From: Brachynemurus nebulosus
Taxonomy: Eukaryota; Arthropoda; Insecta; Neuroptera; Myrmeleontidae
Length of the DNA: 64,000 bases
Assembly: GCA_035578155.1 (NCBI GenBank)
Contig: JAPWDM010000046.1
Location: forward strand, 1,058,912 to 1,122,911
Reading direction: 5' to 3'
The notes under the pieces are model-generated. The model did not search any database. It was given only the letters and a program-made list of their open reading frames with translations, and was not told where the DNA came from. This document shows, in pieces, positions 1 to 10,316 of the stretch. How positions within the stretch are numbered: the first letter of the stretch is position 1; each line of letters opens with the position of its first letter. Position numbers and translations under genes: made by a program.

Positions 1-1434
1 TATATTTTGTTCTTTCTCTAATGTTTTTATTTCTCTTGTATCGGTTAAAACAGTAGATTTTCTTTTCCTTTTAGTTTGACTCTGTTCTTTAGAAGCAGCC
101 CTTGGGTAGGGTCGAACTATTTCTGGAGAAAATATTGTAGGCGTTGAATTTGATTGAGTATTCATTATCGATGATGTTAAAATTTGCGATTCTGCGGGAT
201 CAGTTACGAATGACGGAGCGAAATCATCTTGAGTAAAAATATTTTCATTATATGGAAATATTCCAGTCTTTTTAAATCCTTTTATGATATTTGTACTAGT
301 TGTAGCTAATGGTAATGAATCTGCTACTATTTTTGGGATATCATATATTGTTATCGTTTTACCTGGATTATTTCGCAACCATAAATCTTGTGCAGTTGAA
401 GCATATTTCTTAAATGGTCCATACACAGCCACATCAAGTGGTTGTAATTTATGGCTACAATGTGGTGGAAATGATAACATTACGATCCCATTATCTTTCG
501 CTAAGTTTAAGGTTGGTACATGTAAATGTGAGGAATGATTATCTAATACGAGTAATACTGGATTATTAATAGATGGTTTAACGTGTGCGATGAAATGTTG
601 CATGTACATAAAAAATTCTTCATTTGTTACCCAGCCGCTTGAATTGCCTGCACCAATACAACCTTTTGGTCCATTATTAATAAAATGATTTTTATATTTT
701 TTTCGTGGAAATACGAACATAGGAGGCACTGTATTTCCGTTTGCGGAAACAGCACATATTAGTGTCACATTAGTACCCCGTTCAGCAGAAGTTATGGAGC
801 CAACATTTTTTTTACCTTTCGCAGCAATTATTTTAGTAGGTTTAAGTACTGTGGAAATTCCAGTTTCATCTATATTCCAAATGTTTGATGCGGTAAATTG
901 ATATTTATTCATAACTTCAGCTAATTGAGTGAAAAATGGTTTTACATTTTCAATATTAAACGATGTCGCTCGTCCGATGCTTGTTGGTTCGGGTTTTCTA
1001 ATTGACAACTCTCGATTCCTTTTTAGAAAACTAGAAAGCCACTCTTTGCCAGCTATTTTATTAAGTTTCCATGTTTCAGGCATTTTAATATTAAATTTTT
1101 CAGCACACTCATAAGCAAGCTGACGAACATCTTTTGGAGTCAATCCATAAAATATTGAAGCCATTTGTAGTAAATAATCTTTTAAAGCAATTTCCTGGTC
1201 CTTAGAAAATACTTGTCGAGGTTTTTTATAGCCCATTGTCGGTAAATCTTGCGTTTCCTTATTTTTATATGCTTTCAATTTAGTTAAATAACGCGTTAGC
1301 GTCGTACGTTTAATATTAAATTCCTTTGAAGCAGCATTTATACTTTTGTTCCCAAAAATTATTGTTCTTGCGGCGTCATTAAATTTTTCCATAGATATAA
1401 GACCTCTTTCGGTTTTGCGTTTATAATTTCTCAT
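1..1434 (-). CDS. pogo-like (DDE_1 family) transposase, 3' end outside the window
   Basis: The frame is open from ATG at 1434 down to base 1 (478 codons) and leaves the window without a stop. The product would bind transposon ends and cut and rejoin DNA in the nucleus. Residues 1-55 look like a pipsqueak-type helix-turn-helix (start MRNYKRKTERG). Residues about 65-155 resemble a CENP-B/Tigger DNA-binding region. The DDE_1 core shows D189 in WNIDETG, D298 in VLDNHSSH and D334 in KLQPLDVAVYGPF, with 35 residues between the last two acidic residues. I see no internal stop or frameshift, so the visible part looks intact. A MADF gene lies upstream on the same strand and a probable terminal repeat at 3325-3353. 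The gene could be called Jerky- or Tigger-like; DDE_1 membership is secure and the subfamily is not. Confidence 0.88.
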   Translation of the reverse strand, partial: MRNYKRKTERGLISMEKFNDAARTIIFGNKSINAASKEFNIKRTTLTRYLTKLKAYKNKETQDLPTMGYKKPRQVFSKDQEIALKDYLLQMASIFYGLTPKDVRQLAYECAEKFNIKMPETWKLNKIAGKEWLSSFLKRNRELSIRKPEPTSIGRATSFNIENVKPFFTQLAEVMNKYQFTASNIWNIDETGISTVLKPTKIIAAKGKKNVGSITSAERGTNVTLICAVSANGNTVPPMFVFPRKKYKNHFINNGPKGCIGAGNSSGWVTNEEFFMYMQHFIAHVKPSINNPVLLVLDNHSSHLHVPTLNLAKDNGIVMLSFPPHCSHKLQPLDVAVYGPFKKYASTAQDLWLRNNPGKTITIYDIPKIVADSLPLATTSTNIIKGFKKTGIFPYNENIFTQDDFAPSFVTDPAESQILTSSIMNTQSNSTPTIFSPEIVRPYPRAASKEQSQTKRKRKSTVLTDTREIKTLEKEQNI

Positions 1435-1436
1435 AT

Positions 1437-1514
1437 CTAAAAGAAATAAAAAACAAAAATTTAATAAAAGAAGATCTTAATCATAGTTTTGTTAATGAAA
1501 AAATTTGTACTTAC
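1437..1514 (-). other. possible 5' UTR intron of the pogo-like transposase
   Basis: On the minus strand a good donor (GTAAGTAC, starting at 1514) is followed 78 bases later by a pyrimidine-rich acceptor (TTTCTTTTAG, ending at 1437), two bases before the transposase ATG. This suggests a spliced leader. It is inferred from splice consensus only. Confidence 0.4.
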
Positions 1515-1550
1515 TTATTTATAAATGATACAAATTTTGACCATTCAATC

Positions 1551-1570
1551 GATGACGGACACGGTGATAA
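1551..1570 (+). repeat. inverted motif, partner of 2987-3006
   Basis: A 20-base stretch containing GGACACGGTGA recurs in inverted orientation at 2987-3006 with 16 of 20 positions shared. The two copies enclose the MADF gene and the piggyBac-like MITE. They may be ends of a small MADF-bearing unit or paired binding sites upstream of the two genes. Confidence 0.45.
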
Positions 1571-1572
1571 AT

Positions 1573-2187
1573 TTAACCCTTAATTGGTCTACTGAATTAC
1601 AAATGCAATTTTATTTTATTTTTTTCTAAATAATTTTTTTATAATCGCTATTACTGAACTGTAACCACCATGTATTCCCAAATGAGATTAAGTACTTCAA
1701 TTTGATGTGTGATTACATTTTCTTTGCAAACTTTTAATTTCAGTTATTAACGATTTAGTTTTTTTGTATACAAGTAGACTGATAATCTTATTTAAAATAA
1801 TTAACCAAATTAAAGGTAATTAATTAATTAATTAAATTTAATTTATGTGTAAACAGATATAAGTAACTTAATTTTCTGAAATATGCAAAAATACAATTTT
1901 ATTTTTAAATTAATATTTCGATTCTATTTTTTTTTTTTTTTTTTTTTTTTTACTTTATTACTATTTAAATTCTAATTTCATATTCCTAGATATTTCCAGG
2001 AAAAATATTTGTGAAAACGATTAAATAAAATATGTTATGATCACAGGAAAATTTTTAATAATAGTATTTTTTTTTAATAATATTTTTCTATTTTCAAAGC
2101 AGATTAACAAATAATTTAAGAAAATAACTTTTGTACTCCAGTAGACTACTTATGTTTCAAAAAGTGAGTAGACCAGTTAAGGGTTAA
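1573..2187. mobile_element. piggyBac-like MITE with TTAA target duplication
   Basis: A 607-bp element (1577-2183) is flanked on both sides by TTAA (1573-1576 and 2184-2187). Its ends are inverted repeats of about 17 bases starting CCCTTAAYTGGTCTACT, with one mismatch. TTAA duplication and CCC...GGG termini are typical of piggyBac-type elements. There is no coding capacity; the inside is A+T-rich with a long T run at 1928-1950. It sits between the MADF gene and the transposase gene, so it inserted into the larger transposon. Confidence 0.8.
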
Positions 2188-2267
2188 GGAAATTCAGTAT
2201 ACTCTGTAGTAAAAAAATTGGATAAATAAGAATCAATTGAATCCGTTGATGTAGAACTAATTGGTGT

Positions 2268-2948
2268 TCAAACAACAGACATGTACTCCGGTTGCTCTGT
2301 AGTTGGTGAATGAACTTGTACTGATGATTCAATTGGTAAAATATTAGATTGAAAATTCGGTGGCGATTGTAATAAAATTTCCTGCGGTTTTATTTTTTCA
2401 GCTACGGTATCTTCTGATACTGATAACGACTGTTTTTCATTTTTCGAAATTATATCATATTTTTCTATCAATTGCATTATTTCGAGTTTTAAATTTTTCT
2501 TTAAATCTTCTGAAAATGTTTTTAATGTTGGCAACAAAGATAACAGAAATTTTTCATTTTCGTCATTAAACGTTTTATTTTTCGTTTCCAATAAATTTTC
2601 GTTTTTATTTAATTTTTGCGTTTTTTTAATTAAAAATTGTAGTTGATTTGCATATTTATATGGTTTTTTTTTCTTTTCAGGATTTAATTTTTTTTGTTTT
2701 ATTACTGCAAAATATCTGTCCTTAATATTTTTCCAATGTTTCTGTAAGAATTCTCCAAATTTTTTTTTGTTATTAAAATTTACTTCTTCGTTGGAAAAAC
2801 AATTTATGATTTGATTCCAAGCCAATTTTCTGTTATATATATCACTATGTATCCTTTGCGTGTCCCATATAATGGGTCGCTTTTCAACTTCATTTATTAA
2901 TTTTAAATTATTAATTTTATATGCCATTATAACTTTGAAAATATACAC
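2268..2948 (-). CDS. MADF-BESS domain protein, probable second gene of the pogo-like transposon
   Basis: The 226-codon frame is intact. The N-terminal ~95 residues have the spaced aromatic pattern of a MADF (Myb/SANT-like) DNA-binding domain: RPIIWD, AWNQI, then a basic HWKNIKDRYF segment. Residues about 133-165 (FLLSLLPTLKTFSEDLKKN and following) match the BESS protein-interaction motif. The tail is Ser/Pro/Gln-rich. MADF proteins are known transcription factors, and in PIF/Harbinger transposons a MADF-like protein helps the transposase bind DNA. A second in-frame ATG, 21 bases in (MAYKINN), could be the true start. It lies upstream of, and on the same strand as, the pogo-like transposase; a partner role is inferred. 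It could instead be a captured or unrelated host gene. Confidence 0.72.
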   Translation of the reverse strand: MYIFKVIMAYKINNLKLINEVEKRPIIWDTQRIHSDIYNRKLAWNQIINCFSNEEVNFNNKKKFGEFLQKHWKNIKDRYFAVIKQKKLNPEKKKKPYKYANQLQFLIKKTQKLNKNENLLETKNKTFNDENEKFLLSLLPTLKTFSEDLKKNLKLEIMQLIEKYDIISKNEKQSLSVSEDTVAEKIKPQEILLQSPPNFQSNILPIESSVQVHSPTTEQPEYMSVV

Positions 2949-2986
2949 TAGAAAATTTTAAGTAACAATGAAAAACTGAACAGTAC

Positions 2987-3006
2987 TATTCACCGTGTCG
3001 GTCAGC
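2987..3006 (-). repeat. inverted motif, partner of 1551-1570
   Basis: Read on the minus strand this matches 1551-1570 around GACACGGTGA. It lies about 40 bases upstream of the MADF start codon, so it could be a promoter or binding site as well as an element end. Confidence 0.45.
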
Positions 3007-3324
3007 GAGAAAATGGTATCGAAATTAATACAACTTCTGTTTATAAAAGAAAGATTTATATAACACCAAAACCAGTCAAATCAAAAAAAGAGTTATATGA
3101 TTAATAACGTCGCTTAAAATTGAAAATGTCGCTACTTTTTATTTAAAAAAAATAAACTTATTTATACTTGCAAATCTGAAAAACAAAAATAAAAAACGTC
3201 GCGGCGTTTTATTTAAAAAATAAAAGTACAACAAATATTAGCGATGCTTTTTATTTAAATAAAATTATGCATATTCCATAACATATTAAATAAAGTATTG
3301 CTCAAATTACCTCTTACAAATTTC

Positions 3325-3353
3325 ATTGCCCAAATAACCCCGGTCTACCCTAC
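3325..3353 (-). repeat. probable terminal repeat of the pogo-like/MADF transposon
   Basis: Read on the minus strand this begins GTAGGGTAGACCGGGGTTAT. It resembles the clear inverted ends of the pogo-like element at 51974-52982 (GTAGGGTAAAGTGGGGTAAG). It would be the 5' end of the element carrying the MADF and transposase genes; the other end lies left of the window. Confidence 0.5.
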
Positions 3354-3644
3354 ATAATAAGTCAAATTTAATTTGATATGGACTCCATGTTGATTAATAT
3401 ATGACATTAATGTACCAGTGGCGTAGTTATTTTTTGTATACATAATAAATTACATTTGTAAAGTACATATCGGGAAATTATACATATATATTCATATAAA
3501 TATTAATATTCCCAATTGATTTTAATTTTCTCTATATTACGTAAAAAATAAGAACGTAGCAACGTAAATAAAAATATAAATTTATTTTCAAATTTATATT
3601 ATATATGTATTAAACATATAAATACACTATACATAATTATGATA

Positions 3645-3881
3645 CATAGGAAACTCCCATATCGCACGCTCCCATGTAACAATTTCGTCGCACACAAGAT
3701 GTGTATAATGTCACCCTTCCTTGTTTTAAAGCAAATATGTTTGAATGTTTTAGTGTTAAAGTAATAGTTTGTAACAGTAAATCATACAAATATATAAATT
3801 AGAAACATTAACGCCCGTGATCTTTGACTTTCTCATTTAGCAATTCGGTCCCAGTGGATTGCGTAATGGTGGTTTCCTATG
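3645..3881. mobile_element. short mariner-type MITE
   Basis: A 237-bp unit has inverted ends starting CATAGGAAAC, both flanked by TA (3643-3644 and 3882-3883). There is no coding capacity. TA duplication suggests a Tc1/mariner-type element; the family is not identified. Confidence 0.55.
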
Positions 3882-3883
3882 TA

Positions 3884-5265
3884 TATAGTATCAAACTATG
3901 TATTTATTAATGTTACATACATATTTACATATAGTGAGTAATTTATGTAACTTATTTTTATACCTAGTACCTAGTATAAATAAAATTAAAAAAAATCTAC
4001 ACCACTGAACTTTTAGTGAACCCCTCTACACACTTCCAAAGCATCTATTTTGGTATCCTAAAACTTAGGTAATGGCAAGTCCATTCTATTCTATAGTCCG
4101 TGGGTATTCCATATTTGCTGTTGAAGTATTTGCTATATTTGCAAAGTAAAACTTAATAATTAAGTAATTTGAAAATTAAAAATATAAATGGAGACAAACA
4201 GGAAAAAAAGGGTTAGTTTTGATAGAATAGTTTATTTAAGAATTCAATATTAAAAAGATTTTTATTTATTCAGTTAAATTTTATTAAAGGTACATATCAA
4301 TCATCATCATCATTATCATCAGTGATTTTATTGTTATTATAATTTAAAGAGAGATAAATATGTAGTAGTTTTTTTTTGATCTGTCAAAACTCAGTTTGTT
4401 AATTTGGAAATTTAAAGCTTTGTAGTCAGTTGTGGATGGCCTTCCACCAGCAGAAAATTATTTTTGTGTCGACATTTTGTTTACACGTTTTTTCATGTGA
4501 ACTTATAAACAAGTAATAACCGTCAAAATAAATTGTTTGTCAGTGAAATGACAAATGATTTAAGTATTTTACATTTTTTACAATTTTCTACAATTTTTTA
4601 CGGTTTTTTACAGTTTTTTACGTATTTTACAATTTTTTACGTAAAAATGTAAAAACCTCGTTTTTCTTACATCACATGGCATAACTCTGGTTATGATACA
4701 AACGTATAGTTTTTTAAATGGAAACGTACGTTTAAAAGTTTTTCAAAAATTTGTTTATGATTCAAAACTACCAGTAACAATCAAATTTTCGTTATTTTAT
4801 CTCATATTTTTGAGTAATTACGTTTTAAAAATGACATTTTTAAATTTCGTACTCAAGTGCTTGCAAACGATTAGGATTGTACGTAATTTAAAAAGATATT
4901 AGCTCAATATGGCCGCCATTTTAATCAATGTAGTAACGAAAAATTAAACGATTATTACGTTTTCCATCGGAAATTAAAATTATTAAATAGATTAAATTAT
5001 CGTATAAAAATGGTATGTAAATACAATAAGGAAATAAAATTTGAGTTTTAATTCATTGAAAAATAAAAAAAAATTATTTTTCTGAAATGTCACAGTTTGA
5101 CAGATACATAGGCGTCTAAATTTTTGTAGCAAGTATTTTTAAAGGAAATGAAAAGTTTTTCGTGAAAAAACTTCTCCTTTTTAATTTGGTTTGTGATAAA
5201 AAGAAAATACTATCGAATTTCAAATATTTTTACACTATTTGAGTACATTTATTAACTATATTTTC
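3884..5265. other. no gene seen; A+T-rich
   Basis: Nothing gene-like is visible. Small features only: an ATC-rich run at about 4298-4320, and at 4565-4650 a decayed tandem array of a ~13-base unit of the type TTTTACAATTTTT. Confidence 0.5.
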
Positions 5266-5291
5266 GTTCCCAATTAACCCCACTTTGCTAC
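5266..5291 (-). repeat. second pogo-like terminal-repeat-like sequence
   Basis: On the minus strand this begins GTAGCAAAGTGGGGTTAATT, related to the ends at 3325-3353 and 51974-52982 and in the same orientation as the one at 3353. It may be the remaining tip of another copy. Confidence 0.4.
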
Positions 5292-5518
5292 TATTAAGAA
5301 ACGCCAATGTCATTTTGATTTGTATTGAGTATGTACATTTATTTCACCTGCCATTTGTCATTCTATAAATAAATAAAAAATAAGTAAATTTTTCAGTAAA
5401 TTAATGAAATATTACAAATTATAATTAAATTAAGTTATTCTGAATACTAATCTTTTAAAATAATTTGATTTTATTATGCAGAAATGTTAAATACCCCTGT
5501 CGCAGCACCTGCATAACA

Positions 5519-5882
5519 TAGCGAATTTCCATTTATAAAAATCCGTTTTTCTGTGATTTTTCACCCTTCTAAGTGATTTTTCCTCTTCTTTCTAATGGTG
5601 TAAATAAATGTCGCAAAAATTTTTTAACTTGAGACAATTTTGGCAAAAAATTAATTTTTGTCACTAAAAATTACCAAAAAAACCATGTTCCAGGCATCCG
5701 ACATGGCTGGCTAACGAACTTGTGCAACGGTGTGGGACTAAATACAAATATAATATATAAATTTTAGTGAATATTATTTTCTGTTTCTAGGGACCTCAAA
5801 ACAAATTTCTATTATAGTCTCGGGCTCAAGTCGCGTCATGACAGTGGCTGTAATAGCTAAATTCCATTCTGGAAATTCGCTA
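5519..5882 (+). mobile_element. interspersed repeat of the TA-microsatellite-carrying family, copy 1
   Basis: The unit is bounded by 12-base inverted repeats TAGCGAATTTCC (5519-5530) and GGAAATTCGCTA (5871-5882). It shares long stretches with copies near 9956, 37063 and 37770. The shared blocks include a TGGTGTAAA-type stretch, GGCATCCGACATG followed by GCTAACGAACTTG, and a 3' block with CATGACAGTGGCTGTAATAG. In this copy the central TA tract is short. Confidence 0.6.
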
Positions 5883-6523
5883 AAACCACCCATAAAACCT
5901 ATTAGCGCTAGTCATAAAGACAAGATAACTCTAAGTTTGAACTTAGAGATATCTTAGCAAAGTTAACGCTAAGACTTAAATTAACATTACAATTCATAGA
6001 CAGATTTTAAAATTGTCCTACTAAAAACAAGCTTGAAGCTAGTCATAATGATACATTGTGAGGTGTACACAAGCTTTACAATTAATTCACCAATTGAAAG
6101 TAATCAGAAAAGCGAAAAATATTTGAACAGTAGTAGCGCGAAATATTTAAATTAATGAAAATTCTATCACTAAATAATTAAAATTTTTTTGATATTTTTG
6201 CCGTAATTAATAAAATAATATAAAAGTATCATAATTATACATTTTAATTTAATTTATAATAAATAACAAATATCAACGGAAAAATCCATTTATTGAAAAT
6301 TTAAATTTCTTTGTTGTAAAATATTTAAACTGTTAGAATGTCAGTACATAAATATGGACTGTTTGTTTAAAATCACAACACCACGCTCTAACAAATATAT
6401 TTAAAATTTTATGAAATAAGTGATATTATGTGACAATTTTAATATTTTTTTTTTAATAATGTGAATTGTCTTCAAAACATGTGTTTTAAATATACATCTA
6501 TAATATAATTGTGCTGTGTTTTT

Positions 6524-6643
<120 letters not shown>

Positions 6644-6951
6644 TCCTCAAAACAAAATAAAGGCCACTTGAAAGTTCATATTTTAAAACTGATTTATGTC
6701 GATCCACGTCAAAATAACTTTTCTAAATGACTGTTGTTATGATATTAAGTGGTTGAGTAAATGATAACAGTTAGGTTTAAGTGATATTATTGTTGAGGGG
6801 AAGATTTAAACGTTTTTTTGTCTCGCACAGCGTCAAGTGGTTAGTTTTACTTATTTTTTTGAATTTGATTTTAAATCAGTTTGCGCTAGATTATTGATTG
6901 CTGAGGTTGTTTTTTGAAGTTTGGCGTGTTATTCAATCATTTATTTTTACA

Positions 6952-8375
6952 ATGCCGAGAATTCGACACCATATGGACGAAGCTACTGCTACCAGAGCCG
7001 TAACGATGATTGAGGGTGGTCAATCTCAACGTTCCGTGGCTCTGCAGTTGGGTTGTTCACGAAGGGCTATTCAAAATGTTTGGAATCGGTATCAGCAGAC
7101 CGGTAGTGTAACCCGGCGCCGTGGCTCAGGAAGAGTTCGTGCTACCACTGCCCGTGAAGACCATTACATTCGACTGTGTGCACGACGTGAGCCGACTGTT
7201 ACCGCGGGTACTCTCCAAAATCGCTTACATCGATCTACTGGTACTGTTGTCAGTAATCAGACCATACGAAATCGTTTGCATGAAGACCAACAACGTTCAA
7301 GAAGACCAGTAATCCGTACCAAACTGACCGGAGCGCATCGTGCAAACCGTTTAAGATTTGCACGTTAACACCTTGAATGGGGCTTGGAAGAATGGCGTCA
7401 CGTACTCTTCACGGATGAGTGAAAGGTGAAGTTTTTTAGTGATGATCGATGTGTAAGAATGTGGAGAAGAAGTGGGGAAAGGTTTTCTGATCGTCACATT
7501 CATGAACGCGACAGATTTGGCGGTCCTAATGTCATGGTCCGGGGTGGAATTAGTTTGCAAGGCAAAACTGAGCTTGTTTTCCTGAACGAGGGTATTGTAA
7601 CGACTCAAAGTTACATCGAACAGGTTGTCAGACCCCATGTGATCCCCTTTGCACAACGAGCGGCCGACGGATTTATCCTGATGCAGGATAATGCCCGAGC
7701 GCATACCGCTCGAGCAACGACAACTGTCCTTAGGGAGGCTAATATACAGGTTTTACCGTGGCCTGCAAATAGCCCTGACTTGAACCCAATAGAACATCTT
7801 TGGGATCAATTAAAACGGCGAGTCAGAGCAGCCGGAGAGGATGTGCACACCCAACAACAACTGATTGATGTCTTGAGAAGATGTTGTTAAATACAAAGTA
7901 TTTAATTAAATGAATTTTAAACAAAAATTATATTTTAACTGAATTTTGAATAATATGTATTACACAAGTTGGTAACATTGATTCTCAACAACAACTAAAC
8001 TTGTAAGGAGAGTGCGCAGTAGACTTCACATACCGAACATAAGTACATATAATATGTTCTGTAAAAAAAAGAGAGTAGCCATGACACTTTTTAAGAAGTC
8101 TGGTAGCGTGATTCATAGTGTCATAAAAAATATAATGTAAAGAGAATTACGAATAAATAGTTTTTGATACATGAAAAGTAGTTTTCATTTAATATAATTA
8201 GTTACAAAATTTAAATATTATGTGGGGAAAAGTATATACAACCTTTCCACAAGTTTGTGTACCCCACAGATGTTGGGAGGAGATTCCTGATGAAACCGTT
8301 AGGCATCTTATTGAAAGCATGCCGAGGAGGCTTCAAGAATGTGTTTTAAAAAGGGGAGGGCATACTCGATATTAA
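6952..8375 (+). pseudogene. Tc1-like transposase pseudogene (DD34E)
   Basis: The best start is ATG 6952 (MPRIRHHMDEATATRAV). The N-terminal half shows the paired HTH region of Tc1 transposases. Acidic residues are visible in VLFTDE, MQDNARAH and NSPDLNPIEHLW, with 34 residues between the last two (DD34E). Two in-frame stops interrupt it at 7366-7368 (TAA) and 7420-7422 (TGA). A 384-bp insertion at 7885-8268 then splits the C-terminus, which resumes just after it and ends with ...KRGGHTRY and TAA at 8373-8375. Subtracting the insertion and its duplication leaves 345 codons, the normal Tc1 length, so there is no frameshift besides the insertion. The gene cannot make a full protein. Confidence 0.9.
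7885..8268. mobile_element. solo LTR inserted in the Tc1 transposase gene
   Basis: A 384-bp non-coding insertion begins TGTTAAATAC and ends TACCCCACA, with a 5-bp duplication GATGT at 7880-7884 and 8269-8273. TG...CA ends and a 5-bp duplication fit a solo LTR left by LTR-LTR recombination. It is unlike the LTRs of provirus A. An 8-bp duplication AGATGTTG could also be read, but no inverted ends support a hAT element. Confidence 0.65.
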
Positions 8376-8631
8376 ATCACCGAAAAGTTGCATAATGTGT
8401 GCTTTTACTCAAAGCGGCAACGTTTGTTGATGACTGTAAAAATGACTATAAAAATGATAAATCCTAAAAAAATGTAATTATGGATTAATTTTTTATTTAA
8501 TCTTATTAAAATTAATTTTATTTAGTAAAAAATTAGTTCCTTAATTCAATGTAAGCATACCTTATACTGTAACTTATATAAAAATAAACTTATGCAGCAA
8601 AACATGAGTGGCCCTTATTTTGTTTTGAGTA

Positions 8632-8632
<1 letters not shown>

Positions 8633-8721
<89 letters not shown>
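8633..8721. repeat. (TA)n microsatellite, right of the Tc1 element
   Basis: The right half of the TA tract split by the Tc1 insertion. Confidence 0.95.
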
Positions 8722-8725
<4 letters not shown>

Positions 8726-9955
8726 TACCTACTTTGATGAAATTTTATTGACTTATGTATAAAGCCATAATAAATTACCTATAAATTATAACATAATATA
8801 CTAAAATATTTGTTTATTTATTAAAAATTTTTAAAGTGTAAAATAAATATAAATTTTGTTAATGATTTAGATTTTTATAATTTTAAACATAAACTGCGGT
8901 GCTTAAGGCCTTAAACATTAAATAAATGTGGTGGTTCCAATAATTTTCAACATTTCAGTAAGAAAAACAGCTAAAAAAAATGTAATAATAAATTAAGATT
9001 AACTATAGTAAAATAGTATGTTATACTACCGTTTTGTTTATAAATATTTACATTAAAAAAAAATACGTAAGTACGTACACAAAAAATGTAAGAAAAAAGT
9101 CAAAATATTCTGTCACAGAACTGCAGTGTTCGCATTTGTAACATAATTATAGTACGCTTGACATAATTATTAATGAAAAATTTGAAAGAATTTTTTCTTT
9201 TTCTTGCTCCTTCAACTGTATTTTTGAGTTGTTTCATAATTTTTCAAGAAATATTACGAAATACTCCAATTTGACAAGCCTGATCACATAACTTACATTT
9301 TTTCCAAAAAATTGTAAAATTTTCACCACCATATGTTGAAATGTAGGAAATTTTAGCAACTAACTTACTAAATTTGCTTTTTGTATTTCATTATTTTTAT
9401 TTCTTGTAAACTTTTTAATAATTTCAAAAGAAATATATTACGAAAAAAAAATGTGTTAAAATTTTTATGTATGGATCCATTTTATTAATTTTATCTGTCT
9501 AATAAAAAAAAAAAAATTGAAAGTGCAATAAATAGTATTGAAATTAAATATATGGAATACATTGTGCATACATTTGTACACAATTATTAAGACAATATCC
9601 AAACGCGGATAAATTTACGTAAAAATGTTACTGTTTCAAAGTGGTTTAACGTAATTTTCATACAATTGAACCAAAATGTTAATAGTTTTAATTCCGTGGT
9701 AACATAATCTATCACCTCCGACATAAAGCAAATTGTCGTGATTTTATTTCTCAAAAAAGAAAAAAATGGAATAGATACATTATAAAAATATATTTAATTG
9801 AGAGAGAAATAGAATATAGCCGAATCGTTTAAATTGGATTAAAAAAAATTATGACACGCCACTTATAAAGCGTTTTTTATTTCGAATGTAGCTCGCAAAA
9901 AATGAGACAGAAGAAAAAGAATGTGAGTGCGAGTGAAATGGAGAACGACATATTT
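8722..9955. other. no gene seen; A+T-rich
   Basis: No open frame or terminal repeat that I can support. Only poly(A) and poly(T) runs are visible. Confidence 0.5.
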
Positions 9956-10231
9956 CCTAGTTTTTCCCGAAAAACAAGTAACTTAGAGCAACGGTGTAAA
10001 AACATTTTTTACGCATATTGCCTTTTACTTTGGCTTGGTGTAAAAAAATTTCGAAAAATTGCTTAATTCTGGCAAAAAACTCATTTGGTTGACAAAAAAT
10101 GCCCGAAAAACCTACTTCTGGGCATCCGACGTGTCTGGCTAACGAACTTAGCCAAGCCAATCTAGCCTTCAGTACACACACAAAATTTCATGGTCATTAA
10201 ACGTTTCGTTCGAGAGTTATCGCGCGGATAC

Positions 10232-10312
<81 letters not shown>
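9956..10312 (+). mobile_element. TA-microsatellite-carrying interspersed repeat, copy 2 (3' part missing)
   Basis: It shares blocks with the copies at 5519, 37063 and 37770: the TGGTGTAAAAAAATT stretch, GGCATCCGACGTGTCTGGCT, and TTTCGTTCGAGAGTTATCG just before a TA tract (10236-10312). The conserved 3' block after the TA tract is absent; the tract runs into unrelated sequence beginning GGGTGTAAAATAAATAAGC. Confidence 0.6.

Positions 10313-10316
<4 letters not shown>

Noticed and set aside
7881..8276. hAT insertion with 8-bp duplication AGATGTTG in the Tc1 gene
   Set aside because: The insert has no inverted ends; TG...CA ends with a 5-bp duplication fit a solo LTR better. Both readings remove the same number of bases.
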